Below are positions 1 to 7,462 of a DNA stretch of 26,430 nucleotides, in pieces. The first letter of the stretch is position 1; the number at the start of each line of letters is the position of its first letter. The translations under genes were made by a program, and so were the position numbers. The stretch comes from a virus, in the IMG/VR virus record IMGVR_UViG_3300043436_000722, positions 1 to 26,430 of that record. One strand, 5' to 3'. The notes below the pieces were generated by a model. The model was given only the letters and a program-made list of their open reading frames with translations. It was not told where the DNA came from and ran no database searches.

Positions 1-911
1 TCTGGAATATCAATATCAGTTCCATTATTAATACCAGTATTGTTACCACTTCCTCTAAATGGATTCGAATCTTCGAAGTCGCCTCTAGTAATATCAGTCG
101 GAGCAATGCTATAATTAACTTTTAAACCAGTGTTACTAATAGCAGTTTGGATACCAGCTGCTAATGAAGCAGTTACAACGAATGATGCAGTATAGTTAGC
201 GTCAATAGTTGAAAATGCTTGAACTGGGATGATTTCTGTTGAACCAGAAATTAATGTAAATGAGCGAATTGCTAATGAATCAGCTGACGTAGGAACTGGA
301 GTAGTTAATACGAAATATTGTGCATTGTCAAATCTGCTATCAAAATTTAATGATGCGGACGATGCAGCAACTGCAGCAGCACCAGACCCGGTAGTAGCAC
401 CAGCGGCAGACGCAGTTACGTTTGCAATTGAATAACCAAAACGACCAGCGCCATAAAGACCACCAGATGCATCACCAGTTGTACTAGTTACACCAAACAT
501 TGAATCGTCAGCATTTGGAGAACCAAAAGGTTGACCTGTTCTGCTAGAGTTATCGTCATCAAACCCAGGACGAGCTGTACCATATTTAAAATCTAAATAA
601 AATACTAGACCCGATGGCAAGTTCATTGGTTGTACTGAAACGAATTCTTTTGCTGCAAATTCAGCAAAAATACGTCTTACTAATGGAAGAGCAACCCCTG
701 CCCATTCTTCAGAACCTTCTGCGGTTCCGGTTTGTGAAGCTTCTTTTACAAGCTGACGTGCTTGATTTTCTAAAAGTTGCGCCATACCAGCTTTTTCAGT
801 CTCAGTTCTAAGACCTTCTAATAAACCGGTACCTTCCCATTTTCTTACAAGCGGTTTTGCTGCAAAACTTTGGTTAGGATTTTTACTTTCTAATAGACTT
901 GAAATATCCAT
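1..911 (-). CDS. gp23: Major capsid protein, T4 gp23 family (3' end missing)
   Basis: This is the N-terminal 303 residues of the T4-type major capsid protein, the shell subunit assembled around the gp22 scaffold and trimmed by the gp21 protease. The protein begins M-D-I-S-S-L-L-E. The family signature is clear: W-E-G-T-G-L-L-E-G-L near residue 25, then E-E-W-A-G-V-A-L-P-L-V-R-R and V-Q-P-M-N-L-P-S-G near residues 70-100. The frame stays open to base 1, so the C-terminus lies outside the window. An Ala/Ser/Gly-rich stretch follows the conserved block. The start has an AAGGA SD (916-920) four bases upstream. It lies 27 bp after gp22 and probably shares its late promoter. The exact maturation cleavage site cannot be fixed by eye; L-L-E-N near residue 48 is one candidate. 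Family assignment is secure. Confidence 0.95.
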   Translation of the reverse strand, partial: MDISSLLESKNPNQSFAAKPLVRKWEGTGLLEGLRTETEKAGMAQLLENQARQLVKEASQTGTAEGSEEWAGVALPLVRRIFAEFAAKEFVSVQPMNLPSGLVFYLDFKYGTARPGFDDDNSSRTGQPFGSPNADDSMFGVTSTTGDASGGLYGAGRFGYSIANVTASAAGATTGSGAAAVAASSASLNFDSRFDNAQYFVLTTPVPTSADSLAIRSFTLISGSTEIIPVQAFSTIDANYTASFVVTASLAAGIQTAISNTGLKVNYSIAPTDITRGDFEDSNPFRGSGNNTGINNGTDIDIP

Positions 912-938
912 TTTTTCCTTGTTGTTTTTTAAAATTAA

Positions 939-1907
939 TTATTTAGTTAAACCTGCTAATTTCTTCCAGCGGTTTGCAAGCTCATTACCTTCAGTTAAAA
1001 CATGTTTTGTTTTAGCCGATGGTGCTGTAGTTCGAGTTGCTTTTGAAGCATAGCTTTCTTTAACAACACGCTTTTTATTTGCTGGACGATTAAAGCTCTC
1101 AGCTAAAGTGCTGAATACTAATTTAACTTCTCTCGTATTCGATGCACGATCAAAGTTTTCAATAACTTTCATTTTCTGTACATTATTCAACTCAAAGTTG
1201 CGGAATAATTTGTTAGTGTAAAGAAGTTTAGCGTTAAGTAAATTTACTTCATTAATAACAGACTGAAGTTTTTTAATAGTGGTATACGCTTCAGTTAACT
1301 CGTCGTTAGCTTTTACGCGGTTACCAACAATTTCGTCTGCTTCGTCTGATAAAATTGATTCGATGATAGAATCAATATCTTCTTCAATCATACCATCGCC
1401 ATCGTCACCAGCTGAATCTACAACTTGTTCTTCCATGTCTTCTTCATCATCTGAATACATTCCGTCTTCGAGTTCAGCAATGATTTCATCCAAGTTCATG
1501 TCTGATGCATTATAACGACCTTCTTCCATGTCAACTTCGTCATACTCAGCTTCCATTTCGTCATCGCCCATTTCTTCACCATCCATACCCTCTAATTCTT
1601 CGTCACCAACCGCACCAATTTCGCCTTCTACATCATAGTTACCATCGCTGTCTAAATCGACTGCAACTCCAATTGTTTTAGGTTTCATCATATCACCCAT
1701 ATCATCCATACCCATATCATCCATACCCATTTCTAAATCATCGACGTCATCTTCGTCGTCTAATTGTTCAGATAGTTTGGCAGATAGCATGCTTTGGATT
1801 CTAGGAGCAAACGCTTCTTCTAAAGCAATTTTTGCATTTGCAATTGCTGTTTCTTTTACAGCACGCGCATCGGCAATTGCTTCTTTTAGCAAATCTGATT
1901 TTGCCAT
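939..1907 (-). CDS. gp22: Prohead core scaffolding protein, T4 gp22 family
   Basis: This 322-aa protein is the internal scaffold around which gp23 assembles; it is later digested by the prohead protease. The order gp21-gp22-gp23 is that of T4. The N-terminus has a helical region with A-F-A-P-R-I-Q-S-M-L, resembling gp22 of other T4-like phages. Residues about 48-190 are extremely acidic (Asp/Glu with Met and Gly), typical of a proteolysed core protein. The C-terminus carries H-V-L-T-E-G-N-E-L-A, whose L-T-E matches a gp21-type cleavage site, followed by a short basic amphipathic tail ending L-A-G-L-T-K. A strong SD, AAGGAG at 1914-1919, lies six bases before the ATG. A 15-bp tandem duplication lies inside the gene. 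Confidence 0.9.
   Translation of the reverse strand: MAKSDLLKEAIADARAVKETAIANAKIALEEAFAPRIQSMLSAKLSEQLDDEDDVDDLEMGMDDMGMDDMGDMMKPKTIGVAVDLDSDGNYDVEGEIGAVGDEELEGMDGEEMGDDEMEAEYDEVDMEEGRYNASDMNLDEIIAELEDGMYSDDEEDMEEQVVDSAGDDGDGMIEEDIDSIIESILSDEADEIVGNRVKANDELTEAYTTIKKLQSVINEVNLLNAKLLYTNKLFRNFELNNVQKMKVIENFDRASNTREVKLVFSTLAESFNRPANKKRVVKESYASKATRTTAPSAKTKHVLTEGNELANRWKKLAGLTK
1701..1730 (-). repeat. Two perfect 15-bp tandem copies inside gp22
   Basis: Plus-strand bases 1701-1715 and 1716-1730 are identical (atcatccatacccat). The repeat is in frame and encodes a duplicated five-residue unit made of Met, Gly and Asp in the acidic part of the scaffold. Imperfect further copies flank it. This looks like replication slippage in a region under loose sequence constraint. 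Confidence 0.9.
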
Positions 1908-1935
1908 TTTATTCTCCTTAATTTTGTTTTGGAAA

Positions 1936-1955
1936 TAAGATTATTTGAAATCTTA
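1936..1955 (-). other. Small hairpin in the gp22 leader
   Basis: The perfect 7-bp arms taagatt (1936-1942) and aatctta (1949-1955) enclose a six-base loop. The hairpin lies between the candidate late promoter and the gp22 SD. It is AT-rich and weak. It might stabilise the leader or tune translation, but this could be chance in such AT-rich DNA. Confidence 0.3.
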
Positions 1956-2004
1956 ATAGAATTTATTTAGTTTTATATTAACGTTATATTAGATTTGAAT
2001 AACG

Positions 2005-2012
2005 TATTTATA
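2005..2012 (-). promoter_or_regulatory. Candidate T4-type late promoter for gp22-gp23
   Basis: The minus strand reads TATAAATA, an exact match to the T4 late promoter -10 box recognised by the gp55/gp33/gp45 system. It sits in a 203-bp intergenic region directly after a terminator and about 100 bases before gp22, where a capsid promoter is expected. Chance matches occur elsewhere in this AT-rich window, so position is the main support. Confidence 0.55.
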
Positions 2013-2050
2013 ATATATATGACATACAAAAAAAAATATGTATAAACAGT

Positions 2051-2079
2051 AAAAAAGTGCTAACATTTCTGCTAGCACT
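2051..2079 (-). terminator. Rho-independent terminator after the S21-like gene
   Basis: On the minus strand the arms AGTGCTA (2079-2073) and TAGCACT (2062-2056) form a 7-bp stem. One mismatch and two further pairs inside close a four-base loop, and the stem is followed at once by a run of T (2056-2051). It lies 32 bases after the S21-like stop codon and upstream of the candidate late promoter. It is the clearest terminator in the window. Confidence 0.8.
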
Positions 2080-2110
2080 CGATAATTAAATGATATAAAA
2101 TATAGTTTTC

Positions 2111-2341
2111 TTAATAATCTTGTTGTCTTGTATTTAAAAATTTAGCTCTAAGGTTTTCTCTTCTTTTAGTAACACTTGGTTTTTCAAATTCCCGCAATTC
2201 AGTTAATCTAGTTAACGTGTTATTTTGTTTTAATTTTTGTTTCCAAGTTTTTAATGCATGTCCAATATCATTGCCAACTACATTGATAGCAAAACCATTG
2301 CCAGGTACAATTGATTGATGTTCTTTTTGTTTTTTACTCAT
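2111..2341 (-). CDS. rpsU: Ribosomal protein bS21 homologue
   Basis: This 76-aa basic protein resembles bS21, the small-subunit protein near the 3' end of 16S rRNA. From about residue 20 it follows the family pattern: a Val-rich start, A-L-K-T-W-K-Q-K-L-K (29-38), a short turn, then R-E-F-E-K-P-S-V-T-K-R (50-60) and a basic helix ending R-Q-Q-D-Y. E. coli bS21 has A-L-R-R-F-K-R and Y-E-K-P at the matching places. About 17 residues are added at the N-terminus. The K-P-S-V-x-K-R form recalls Bacteroidota bS21, which is my impression from memory. Viral bS21 genes are known in several phages. No SD precedes the start, unlike its neighbours. It lies between two head genes and just before a terminator. 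Confidence 0.8.
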   Translation of the reverse strand: MSKKQKEHQSIVPGNGFAINVVGNDIGHALKTWKQKLKQNNTLTRLTELREFEKPSVTKRRENLRAKFLNTRQQDY

Positions 2342-2350
2342 ATAACTGTT

Positions 2351-2824
2351 TTATAAATTTTTATTGATTTGTTTTTTTGTTGTATCTAATATTTTAAATC
2401 TAAAATGTTTTATTTCAGGTTTCGAAGAAATAAACCCTTGTATTTGCTGTGATTCTTTTGCTGGATCATCTCCTATTCTAAAATGAAAATATCCAAATTT
2501 TCCATCTCGCGATCTTTTATAGTTAATTATATATATTTTCTTTTTAGTAGCAAAATTACGAATTTCATTAGCTACATTATCTGCCATTGCGGGATCATAC
2601 AACATGTATTGAACTCCTCCGCGATAATCAGTCATGTTGTTAATAAGTTGAGCTTCTTCGAGATCAGCTTCAGTTAGACCAGCATCTTTCATTGCAGCTC
2701 CTAAATCTTTTACAGCGGCTGTAGTTGATTTAATTTGTTCAATATCTTCTGGTTTTGGTATTTTTGAATTAGTCTGTTCATTTAATCCAAAAAAGTCTTT
2801 ATATAAATTGTTAAACTTGCCCAT
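2351..2824 (-). CDS. Unrecognised 157-aa protein of the head cluster
   Basis: No family is recognised. The N-terminus M-G-K-F-N-N-L-Y-K-D-F-F-G-L-N-E has L-N-E at residues 14-16, matching a prohead-protease site. An acidic/helical part with E-A-D-L-E-E-A follows, then a likely alpha/beta domain in the second half (beta-like I-Y-I-I-N-Y, then G-Y-F-H-F-R-I). AGGA at 2832-2835 lies seven bases before the ATG. The position between gp21 and gp22 suggests a prohead core or head-associated protein that may be processed by gp21. This is inference from location and motif. Confidence 0.75.
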   Translation of the reverse strand: MGKFNNLYKDFFGLNEQTNSKIPKPEDIEQIKSTTAAVKDLGAAMKDAGLTEADLEEAQLINNMTDYRGGVQYMLYDPAMADNVANEIRNFATKKKIYIINYKRSRDGKFGYFHFRIGDDPAKESQQIQGFISSKPEIKHFRFKILDTTKKQINKNL

Positions 2825-2869
2825 TTTTATTTCCTATATAATATAAAAATATTTTAACTTAAATCAAAA

Positions 2870-3274
2870 TTAATCTACGCTATAATATTTTTTAAGTCCT
2901 TCGCCTATATCATCCATTGCAGCCTGACATCGTCTTTCATGAATCATGATTTCGTTTGCCGATTTACGAAAATCTTTAAGTGCAGATTCAATCATTTTTA
3001 AACGTCTACCTTCTGCTACTTTATCCAACATATCATCATCAGATTCACTTATCATTCTAGATGCAGTTTCAACCATACGAGATATTCGTTCTACAATTTC
3101 GTCTAGATTTCGCGTTCCCGATACAGACTCAGCCATAGATGAAAATGATCGCAATGTTTCAGCAAATTGTTTCTTATCATCCATTGTTAATGGTACTGAT
3201 TCATTTCCAAAAACCGTACGTTTTTCAGTTTCATTTAAAAATGATTTAATTGTTTTTAAATTTTTTCCTAACAT
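2870..3274 (-). CDS. Unrecognised helical 134-aa protein of the head cluster
   Basis: The frame opens at an ATG at 3289, inside the end of gp21. The ATG at 3274 is preferred because AGGA (3282-3285) stands seven bases before it and it avoids overlap with gp21, starting three bases after gp21's last base. The product starts M-L-G-K-N-L-K-T-I-K-S-F-L-N-E. L-N-E at residues 13-15 is again a possible prohead-protease site. The rest is charged and apparently all-helical, with several Met residues and a C-terminus of Y-Y-S-V-D. It may be a prohead core component by position; no function can be read from the sequence. Confidence 0.75.
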   Translation of the reverse strand: MLGKNLKTIKSFLNETEKRTVFGNESVPLTMDDKKQFAETLRSFSSMAESVSGTRNLDEIVERISRMVETASRMISESDDDMLDKVAEGRRLKMIESALKDFRKSANEIMIHERRCQAAMDDIGEGLKKYYSVD

Positions 3275-3276
3275 TG

Positions 3277-3909
3277 TTATATCCTGCATTTTCCATCTTC
3301 ACAAAGAATGGATGTAATTATTTCATTTGTTCTATGATACTTAGTATTTATATTTGGTGATTTTGAAACCGATTCATGAATAGATTTTGGGTTCATAAAA
3401 GCTCCCTGTGTTGATGGGTTTGACACAAAATCCCAACATACCAATTCAAAATCTTCTTGTACTTCGACAGCTCCTTCGCGATATAATTCTTTAACGCTTC
3501 CTAGTCCGCGCGACGAGATTCCTAATGTAATGCCAGCTTTAAATAGTTCTTTAAGAATTTTACCAGATGGTGTATCAAGTACTAGTACATCACCTTTTAA
3601 ATCATCACCTTCCCACCAAATTTTTAACACATTGTGTGATACATTGTTAAGATTAACAACTGCTGAATCTGGGTGATCTAATTCGCCTAGTGCTCTATTT
3701 TGCTGTATAAATTCTTTATTATATTTTTGGCATTCTCGCTGTAAAATGTGTTTTGGATATATTCGACCGTTTTGATTTTTTGCTCCTGCTCGTTGTAATA
3801 CCCCTTGCACAACGTATCCACCAGGCACTCCATACTTGGATCCATTTGACTCAGTTAAATTCGTTAATGGTTTAAACGGTATATAATCCTGTATAAGTTG
3901 TGGTGTCAT
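3277..3909 (-). CDS. gp21: Prohead core protease, T4 gp21 family
   Basis: This 210-aa serine protease digests the scaffold and trims head proteins before DNA packaging. Family landmarks are visible: N-G-R-I-Y-P near residue 48, A-L-G-E-L-D-H-P with the candidate catalytic His79, V-L-D-T-P-S-G-K near 110-117, and G-I-S-S-R-G-L-G-S with the candidate catalytic Ser at 132/133. N-L-T-E-S at residues 17-21 fits the L-x-E rule and could be a self-cleavage site, as T4 gp21 also processes itself. The C-terminal tail (C-E-D-G-K-C-R-I) is probably dispensable. A strong AGGAG SD (3916-3920) lies six bases before the ATG, within the end of the preceding gene. The two genes are one base apart. Confidence 0.93.
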   Translation of the reverse strand: MTPQLIQDYIPFKPLTNLTESNGSKYGVPGGYVVQGVLQRAGAKNQNGRIYPKHILQRECQKYNKEFIQQNRALGELDHPDSAVVNLNNVSHNVLKIWWEGDDLKGDVLVLDTPSGKILKELFKAGITLGISSRGLGSVKELYREGAVEVQEDFELVCWDFVSNPSTQGAFMNPKSIHESVSKSPNINTKYHRTNEIITSILCEDGKCRI

Positions 3910-3910
3910 A

Positions 3911-4684
3911 CTATTCTCCTAATGATCTTACTCGTTCTGATAATTTAATTAATGTTTCTGAAATTTTATTCAGTGCCCGTTCGGTTGCAGGACCATATCC
4001 CGTTCTTGTTACCCCAGATTCTGTTTTTAATCTAGCAGTATGTTTAACAAGGTCTTCAACTTCTCGTAATTTTTTAGCAACACTTCGTATTGTTTCTTTT
4101 ACTTTGGTATCTGGTGATTTTTTTGGATCACTAGTAGCAAACGATCTATATCCTTCAATAAGTTTAGAATACCGATGATCTAATGCTTCTTGTATTTTTC
4201 GATATCCAATTGCTTCAATAGTATCATCGTCAGCTTTACCAAACGCGTTTTTTGTCATATACGCACCAGCTGCACCTGATGTAGACGCTTCGTCTAAATC
4301 ATAAATTCCCATTCGTTCTAATTCTACGCGATCAAAATCTTTTATGAGCTGATTTCTAAAATCTTTTATTGATATAATCCATTCTACAACTACGTCAACT
4401 GCGCCGGAGTTATCTTGAAAAAATTCTTCAAATCCCTGATATCCCAATGATCCGATAATAGTCTCTAGCGGAGAAGAAGAATAATAGCCTTCTTTAATTT
4501 CCGTTACATCAACTCCAGGTTCATACCATATACCATCGCCGTCGTTATCTTGCCAACGCTTAGGGGACATTTTTGAATCTATAGACCGATTTGCACTGAC
4601 TTTTTTAGTATCTCGCGATGTTTCTGTCAACCCAGCTTCGTAGTTTTCAAACTTTTTTTCTATTTCTTTTAAAAATGATTTCAT
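3911..4684 (-). CDS. Unrecognised 257-aa protein with a DxDxDG acidic loop, gp67/68 position
   Basis: No full-length family is recognised. The protein starts M-K-S-F-L-K-E-I-E and has G-L-T-E-T at residues 18-22, a possible prohead-protease site. Near residues 43-56 is R-W-Q-D-N-D-G-D-G-I-W-Y-E-P, matching the calcium-binding DxDxDG pattern of Excalibur or EF-hand-like loops, with Tyr where Excalibur has Cys. The remainder is mainly helical and charged. Its ATG shares a base with the stop codon of the gene before it (TAATG). It occupies the place of T4 head-core genes 67/68 between portal and protease, so a head-core or packaged protein is a reasonable guess. Confidence 0.75.
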   Translation of the reverse strand: MKSFLKEIEKKFENYEAGLTETSRDTKKVSANRSIDSKMSPKRWQDNDGDGIWYEPGVDVTEIKEGYYSSSPLETIIGSLGYQGFEEFFQDNSGAVDVVVEWIISIKDFRNQLIKDFDRVELERMGIYDLDEASTSGAAGAYMTKNAFGKADDDTIEAIGYRKIQEALDHRYSKLIEGYRSFATSDPKKSPDTKVKETIRSVAKKLREVEDLVKHTARLKTESGVTRTGYGPATERALNKISETLIKLSERVRSLGE

Positions 4685-5535
4685 TATCGATGTACCCGTA
4701 TTAATTCGTCTACTAATTCAAAATATCGTAATATTGACAAAATATGTGATTCTTTTATTGTTTTTATATTTTCAACACTACATAACAATTCAGATAATTT
4801 TTGTACTTTAATTTGGGTTACTTGATCTGTAATTTTATTTGCATGTTCTGATAATTGTTTTTTGATTGTCGGAATTTCCTTTTTAATATATTCCCGCAAT
4901 GATTCTGTATCATTAATGTGAGTAATATATTGATTTAACAATCTTTTCTGTGATTCAGATAAATTAGAATATTTTTGATTGAATTTATCTATTACCAATT
5001 TGTATATTAACAGTCGATCCGATTTATCTTGTTTTTTAAATTCATCGATAACTGAATCGGTTTTAGTTGAGATATTTTCGGTTAATAAGGTGTGATTTAA
5101 TACCACAGTTTTATATTCATTTAATTTTTTAATATTATTTGAATCTTGATATTCAAATAACATGTAAATTGAAGCTAGAACTTTATAATTATTAATATGT
5201 CCACGTGATAATGAATCAAACTTAAAATTTTCAGAAATTTCTTTTACGAGATTATATTTTTGTCTGCGTAATAACGATTGATTGAGTTTTTTATACGCAC
5301 CTTGAGCAGTATTTAAAAAATCCAATGCTCGGGCTTCTGATTTAAAATGCTCTTTAACAATTGAATTATATAAATGTAATTCTTTTGCTAGTTCAGTGTT
5401 GTTTCCAAAATATTTTTTGATAATATCAATTGCAATTGATTTATCAGACGACAATGTTTCAGAAGTAAGTTTACGAACTAGTAGTTCAAAAAGAACCCCG
5501 GTGTTTTTATACTTTGAATGTTTTATTTTTTTCAT
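4684..5535 (-). CDS. Unrecognised helical 283-aa protein, gp67/68 position
   Basis: This basic, apparently all-helical protein starts M-K-K-I-K-H-S-K-Y-K-N-T-G-V-L-F-E-L-L. I have a faint memory of similar proteins beside the portal in other marine T4-like phages but know no function. L-L-T-E-N near residue 150 is a possible protease site in mid-protein. The gene lies 47 bp after gp20 and is translationally coupled (TAATG) to the next gene. No SD is seen at the ATG. A head-core, neck or completion role is possible from the neighbours; nothing in the sequence decides between these. Confidence 0.75.
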   Translation of the reverse strand: MKKIKHSKYKNTGVLFELLVRKLTSETLSSDKSIAIDIIKKYFGNNTELAKELHLYNSIVKEHFKSEARALDFLNTAQGAYKKLNQSLLRRQKYNLVKEISENFKFDSLSRGHINNYKVLASIYMLFEYQDSNNIKKLNEYKTVVLNHTLLTENISTKTDSVIDEFKKQDKSDRLLIYKLVIDKFNQKYSNLSESQKRLLNQYITHINDTESLREYIKKEIPTIKKQLSEHANKITDQVTQIKVQKLSELLCSVENIKTIKESHILSILRYFELVDELIRVHR

Positions 5536-5582
5536 CGGTTTAGACAGTACTTATTTTATTATATATATAAATATAATTTAAT

Positions 5583-7400
5583 TTATAAAATATTGTTTTC
5601 ATCAAGCATCGTGCCATTATCTGCATCAGATTGTTTATCTTCATATAATAATTTTGTCGATGTTTTTTTATTAATTGTTTTCAAAATATCAGTTGATTCA
5701 GTTTTAGACCAGCTACCAGTTCTTCTAGTTGCATTTGGATTTGGCTGAAATGCGGTTTTTTGATTTTCCGGATCAAAGGATTGTTTAATTTGTTTAATTC
5801 CTAATGGATCCCAACCAAATGCATTTCGATGTTGCCCAGACTTAATTCCTTCAGGTGGCCGTCCTCCCTTATTATCAGAATCTGAACTCATATGAAGCGT
5901 TGCCATGTCGTGTGGAGTTCCATATGATATACCCGTTATAGTAGGATCATTTCCCTCTTGTTCAATTTGATTTTGTCGGAATCTCAATTTAAGATCTTCA
6001 ATAACTTGGATTCTTTCAGATAACCACTGTTCCTCGGTCATATTAAATATGTATTCATATATATATTTATCAGATACGAGTTTGCTATCTTTCATTGTAT
6101 TAGCTAACTGTATTTTCTCATTCATCAATGCAATCTTTTGTTGATCGTAAATTATCGATGGTGAGGTCAAAGAAAGGTCAAAACTAATTAAATCTTTTCC
6201 TTCAAATCCTTGTGCGTATAAATGTACAATTGCAATCTTAGTTAATTCAGAAACTACAATTTTTTGAATTCTTTCAATTGTTCTAGCAAAACGAATATCC
6301 ATTGCAGCCAAGGTAGACTTTCCTTCAACCCCTTCATCATAACCTAAAAATGGCTTAGGTATTTTAAGAGCAGCCATCATTTTGTTTTTAACATACTCGA
6401 TATCATCAATTCCAGTAAATGTCATTCCCGGCAATGTGTCAATCTGAGTAGAAGAATTTCCGCTGCGGACCGGCAAATAAAAATCTTCTAACATGTTATT
6501 CAAATTGAATTTAAGATTGTAATTACCTGTTTGTGGATCTACATGTGGAACTTTTTTCATTTTATTGATAACTTGCTCCATGAATGAATCTACCTCATTC
6601 GGAGGAATGTTCCCAATATCAATTTTAAATATTCGTTTTTCTGGAGCTCGCATTATACGATGAATAAGCATTGCATCTTCTAACAGTGTTAATTTCTGAA
6701 ATTCATGGCGTGCTCCTTCTAACATCGATCGACCGTACGGTAAGAAATTTGAATCAGATAATAATCTAAAATGTGCTATTTCAAAAACATCGTACTTTTG
6801 TTGTGCAGATGAAATATGACGGAATGTAATATCATATTCGCCAGTCGACTCATCATATTCTTCCCATCTTTCAATTTCATAACTTGAAAATGGTCTAGCA
6901 TTTAATATTCCAACCTCATCTGCAATATCTAATTTTAAAAAGAAATCGCCATACTTACACATATTACGAATCCAAGCCCATAAATTAAAATCAACATTTA
7001 AAACATCATAAAATAAATTTTGTAGAATTTTCTGTATTACAGCATCCTCAGTTTTAATTGTAATAACATCGCCAAATTGATTATTTAAAGTCGATTCATC
7101 AGCATAGATATCTAACGCAGAATGTAATATCGGATCTTTATCCATCATTTCATAATCAGTATATAACTGCATACGATTCTGATGCATATAATAATTAGAA
7201 TCATACCCACCCATTCCACCTACCCGGTGCTTATTACTACCATGCAATCTGGTATATCGATCTGCCACTTTACTTTGTGTCAAATTGCCTACACTCTGAA
7301 GCCGATTCGTATCAACTACTCGTAATTTGTCTTTACCATATGCCCTAACAATGACATTGGTACTAAATAAATTTGTTAATCGTTTTCTTAATGAAGCCAT
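5583..7400 (-). CDS. gp20: Portal vertex protein, T4 gp20 family
   Basis: This 605-aa protein forms the dodecameric DNA gate of the head, which docks the terminase during packaging and the neck afterwards. It was recognised by overall similarity to gp20: D-P-I-L-H-S-A-L-D-I-Y-A-D-E near residue 90, W-A-W-I-R-N-M-C-K-Y-G-D-F-F near 142-155, R-A-P-E-K-R-I-F-K-I-D-I-G near 255, and the T-L-P-G block with the stem/tunnel region near 320-350. The length is a little above T4 gp20. The C-terminus is polar and probably flexible. It directly follows the terminase gene; T4 has tail sheath and tube genes 18 and 19 in between. No SD is seen before the ATG. Confidence 0.93.
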   Translation of the reverse strand: MASLRKRLTNLFSTNVIVRAYGKDKLRVVDTNRLQSVGNLTQSKVADRYTRLHGSNKHRVGGMGGYDSNYYMHQNRMQLYTDYEMMDKDPILHSALDIYADESTLNNQFGDVITIKTEDAVIQKILQNLFYDVLNVDFNLWAWIRNMCKYGDFFLKLDIADEVGILNARPFSSYEIERWEEYDESTGEYDITFRHISSAQQKYDVFEIAHFRLLSDSNFLPYGRSMLEGARHEFQKLTLLEDAMLIHRIMRAPEKRIFKIDIGNIPPNEVDSFMEQVINKMKKVPHVDPQTGNYNLKFNLNNMLEDFYLPVRSGNSSTQIDTLPGMTFTGIDDIEYVKNKMMAALKIPKPFLGYDEGVEGKSTLAAMDIRFARTIERIQKIVVSELTKIAIVHLYAQGFEGKDLISFDLSLTSPSIIYDQQKIALMNEKIQLANTMKDSKLVSDKYIYEYIFNMTEEQWLSERIQVIEDLKLRFRQNQIEQEGNDPTITGISYGTPHDMATLHMSSDSDNKGGRPPEGIKSGQHRNAFGWDPLGIKQIKQSFDPENQKTAFQPNPNATRRTGSWSKTESTDILKTINKKTSTKLLYEDKQSDADNGTMLDENNIL

Positions 7401-7462
7401 ACGCGTATGTTATATTATAATTTTATACATAAATAAATATAACTTTATAAATATCTATGCGG

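Noticed and set aside
229-435. Plus-strand open frames, here and at 614-811, 2946-3317, 3900-4178, 14202-14477, 20574-21053 and elsewhere
   Set aside because: They are antisense to well-supported minus-strand genes, have low-complexity or Ser/Ile/Phe-rich translations, and resemble no family. They are shadows.
3345-3352. Further TATAAATA boxes on the minus strand, also at 15415-15422 and 22691-22698
   Set aside because: They lie inside coding sequence, and several chance matches are expected in DNA this AT-rich. The one at 3345-3352, upstream of the 134-aa gene, is the least unlikely.
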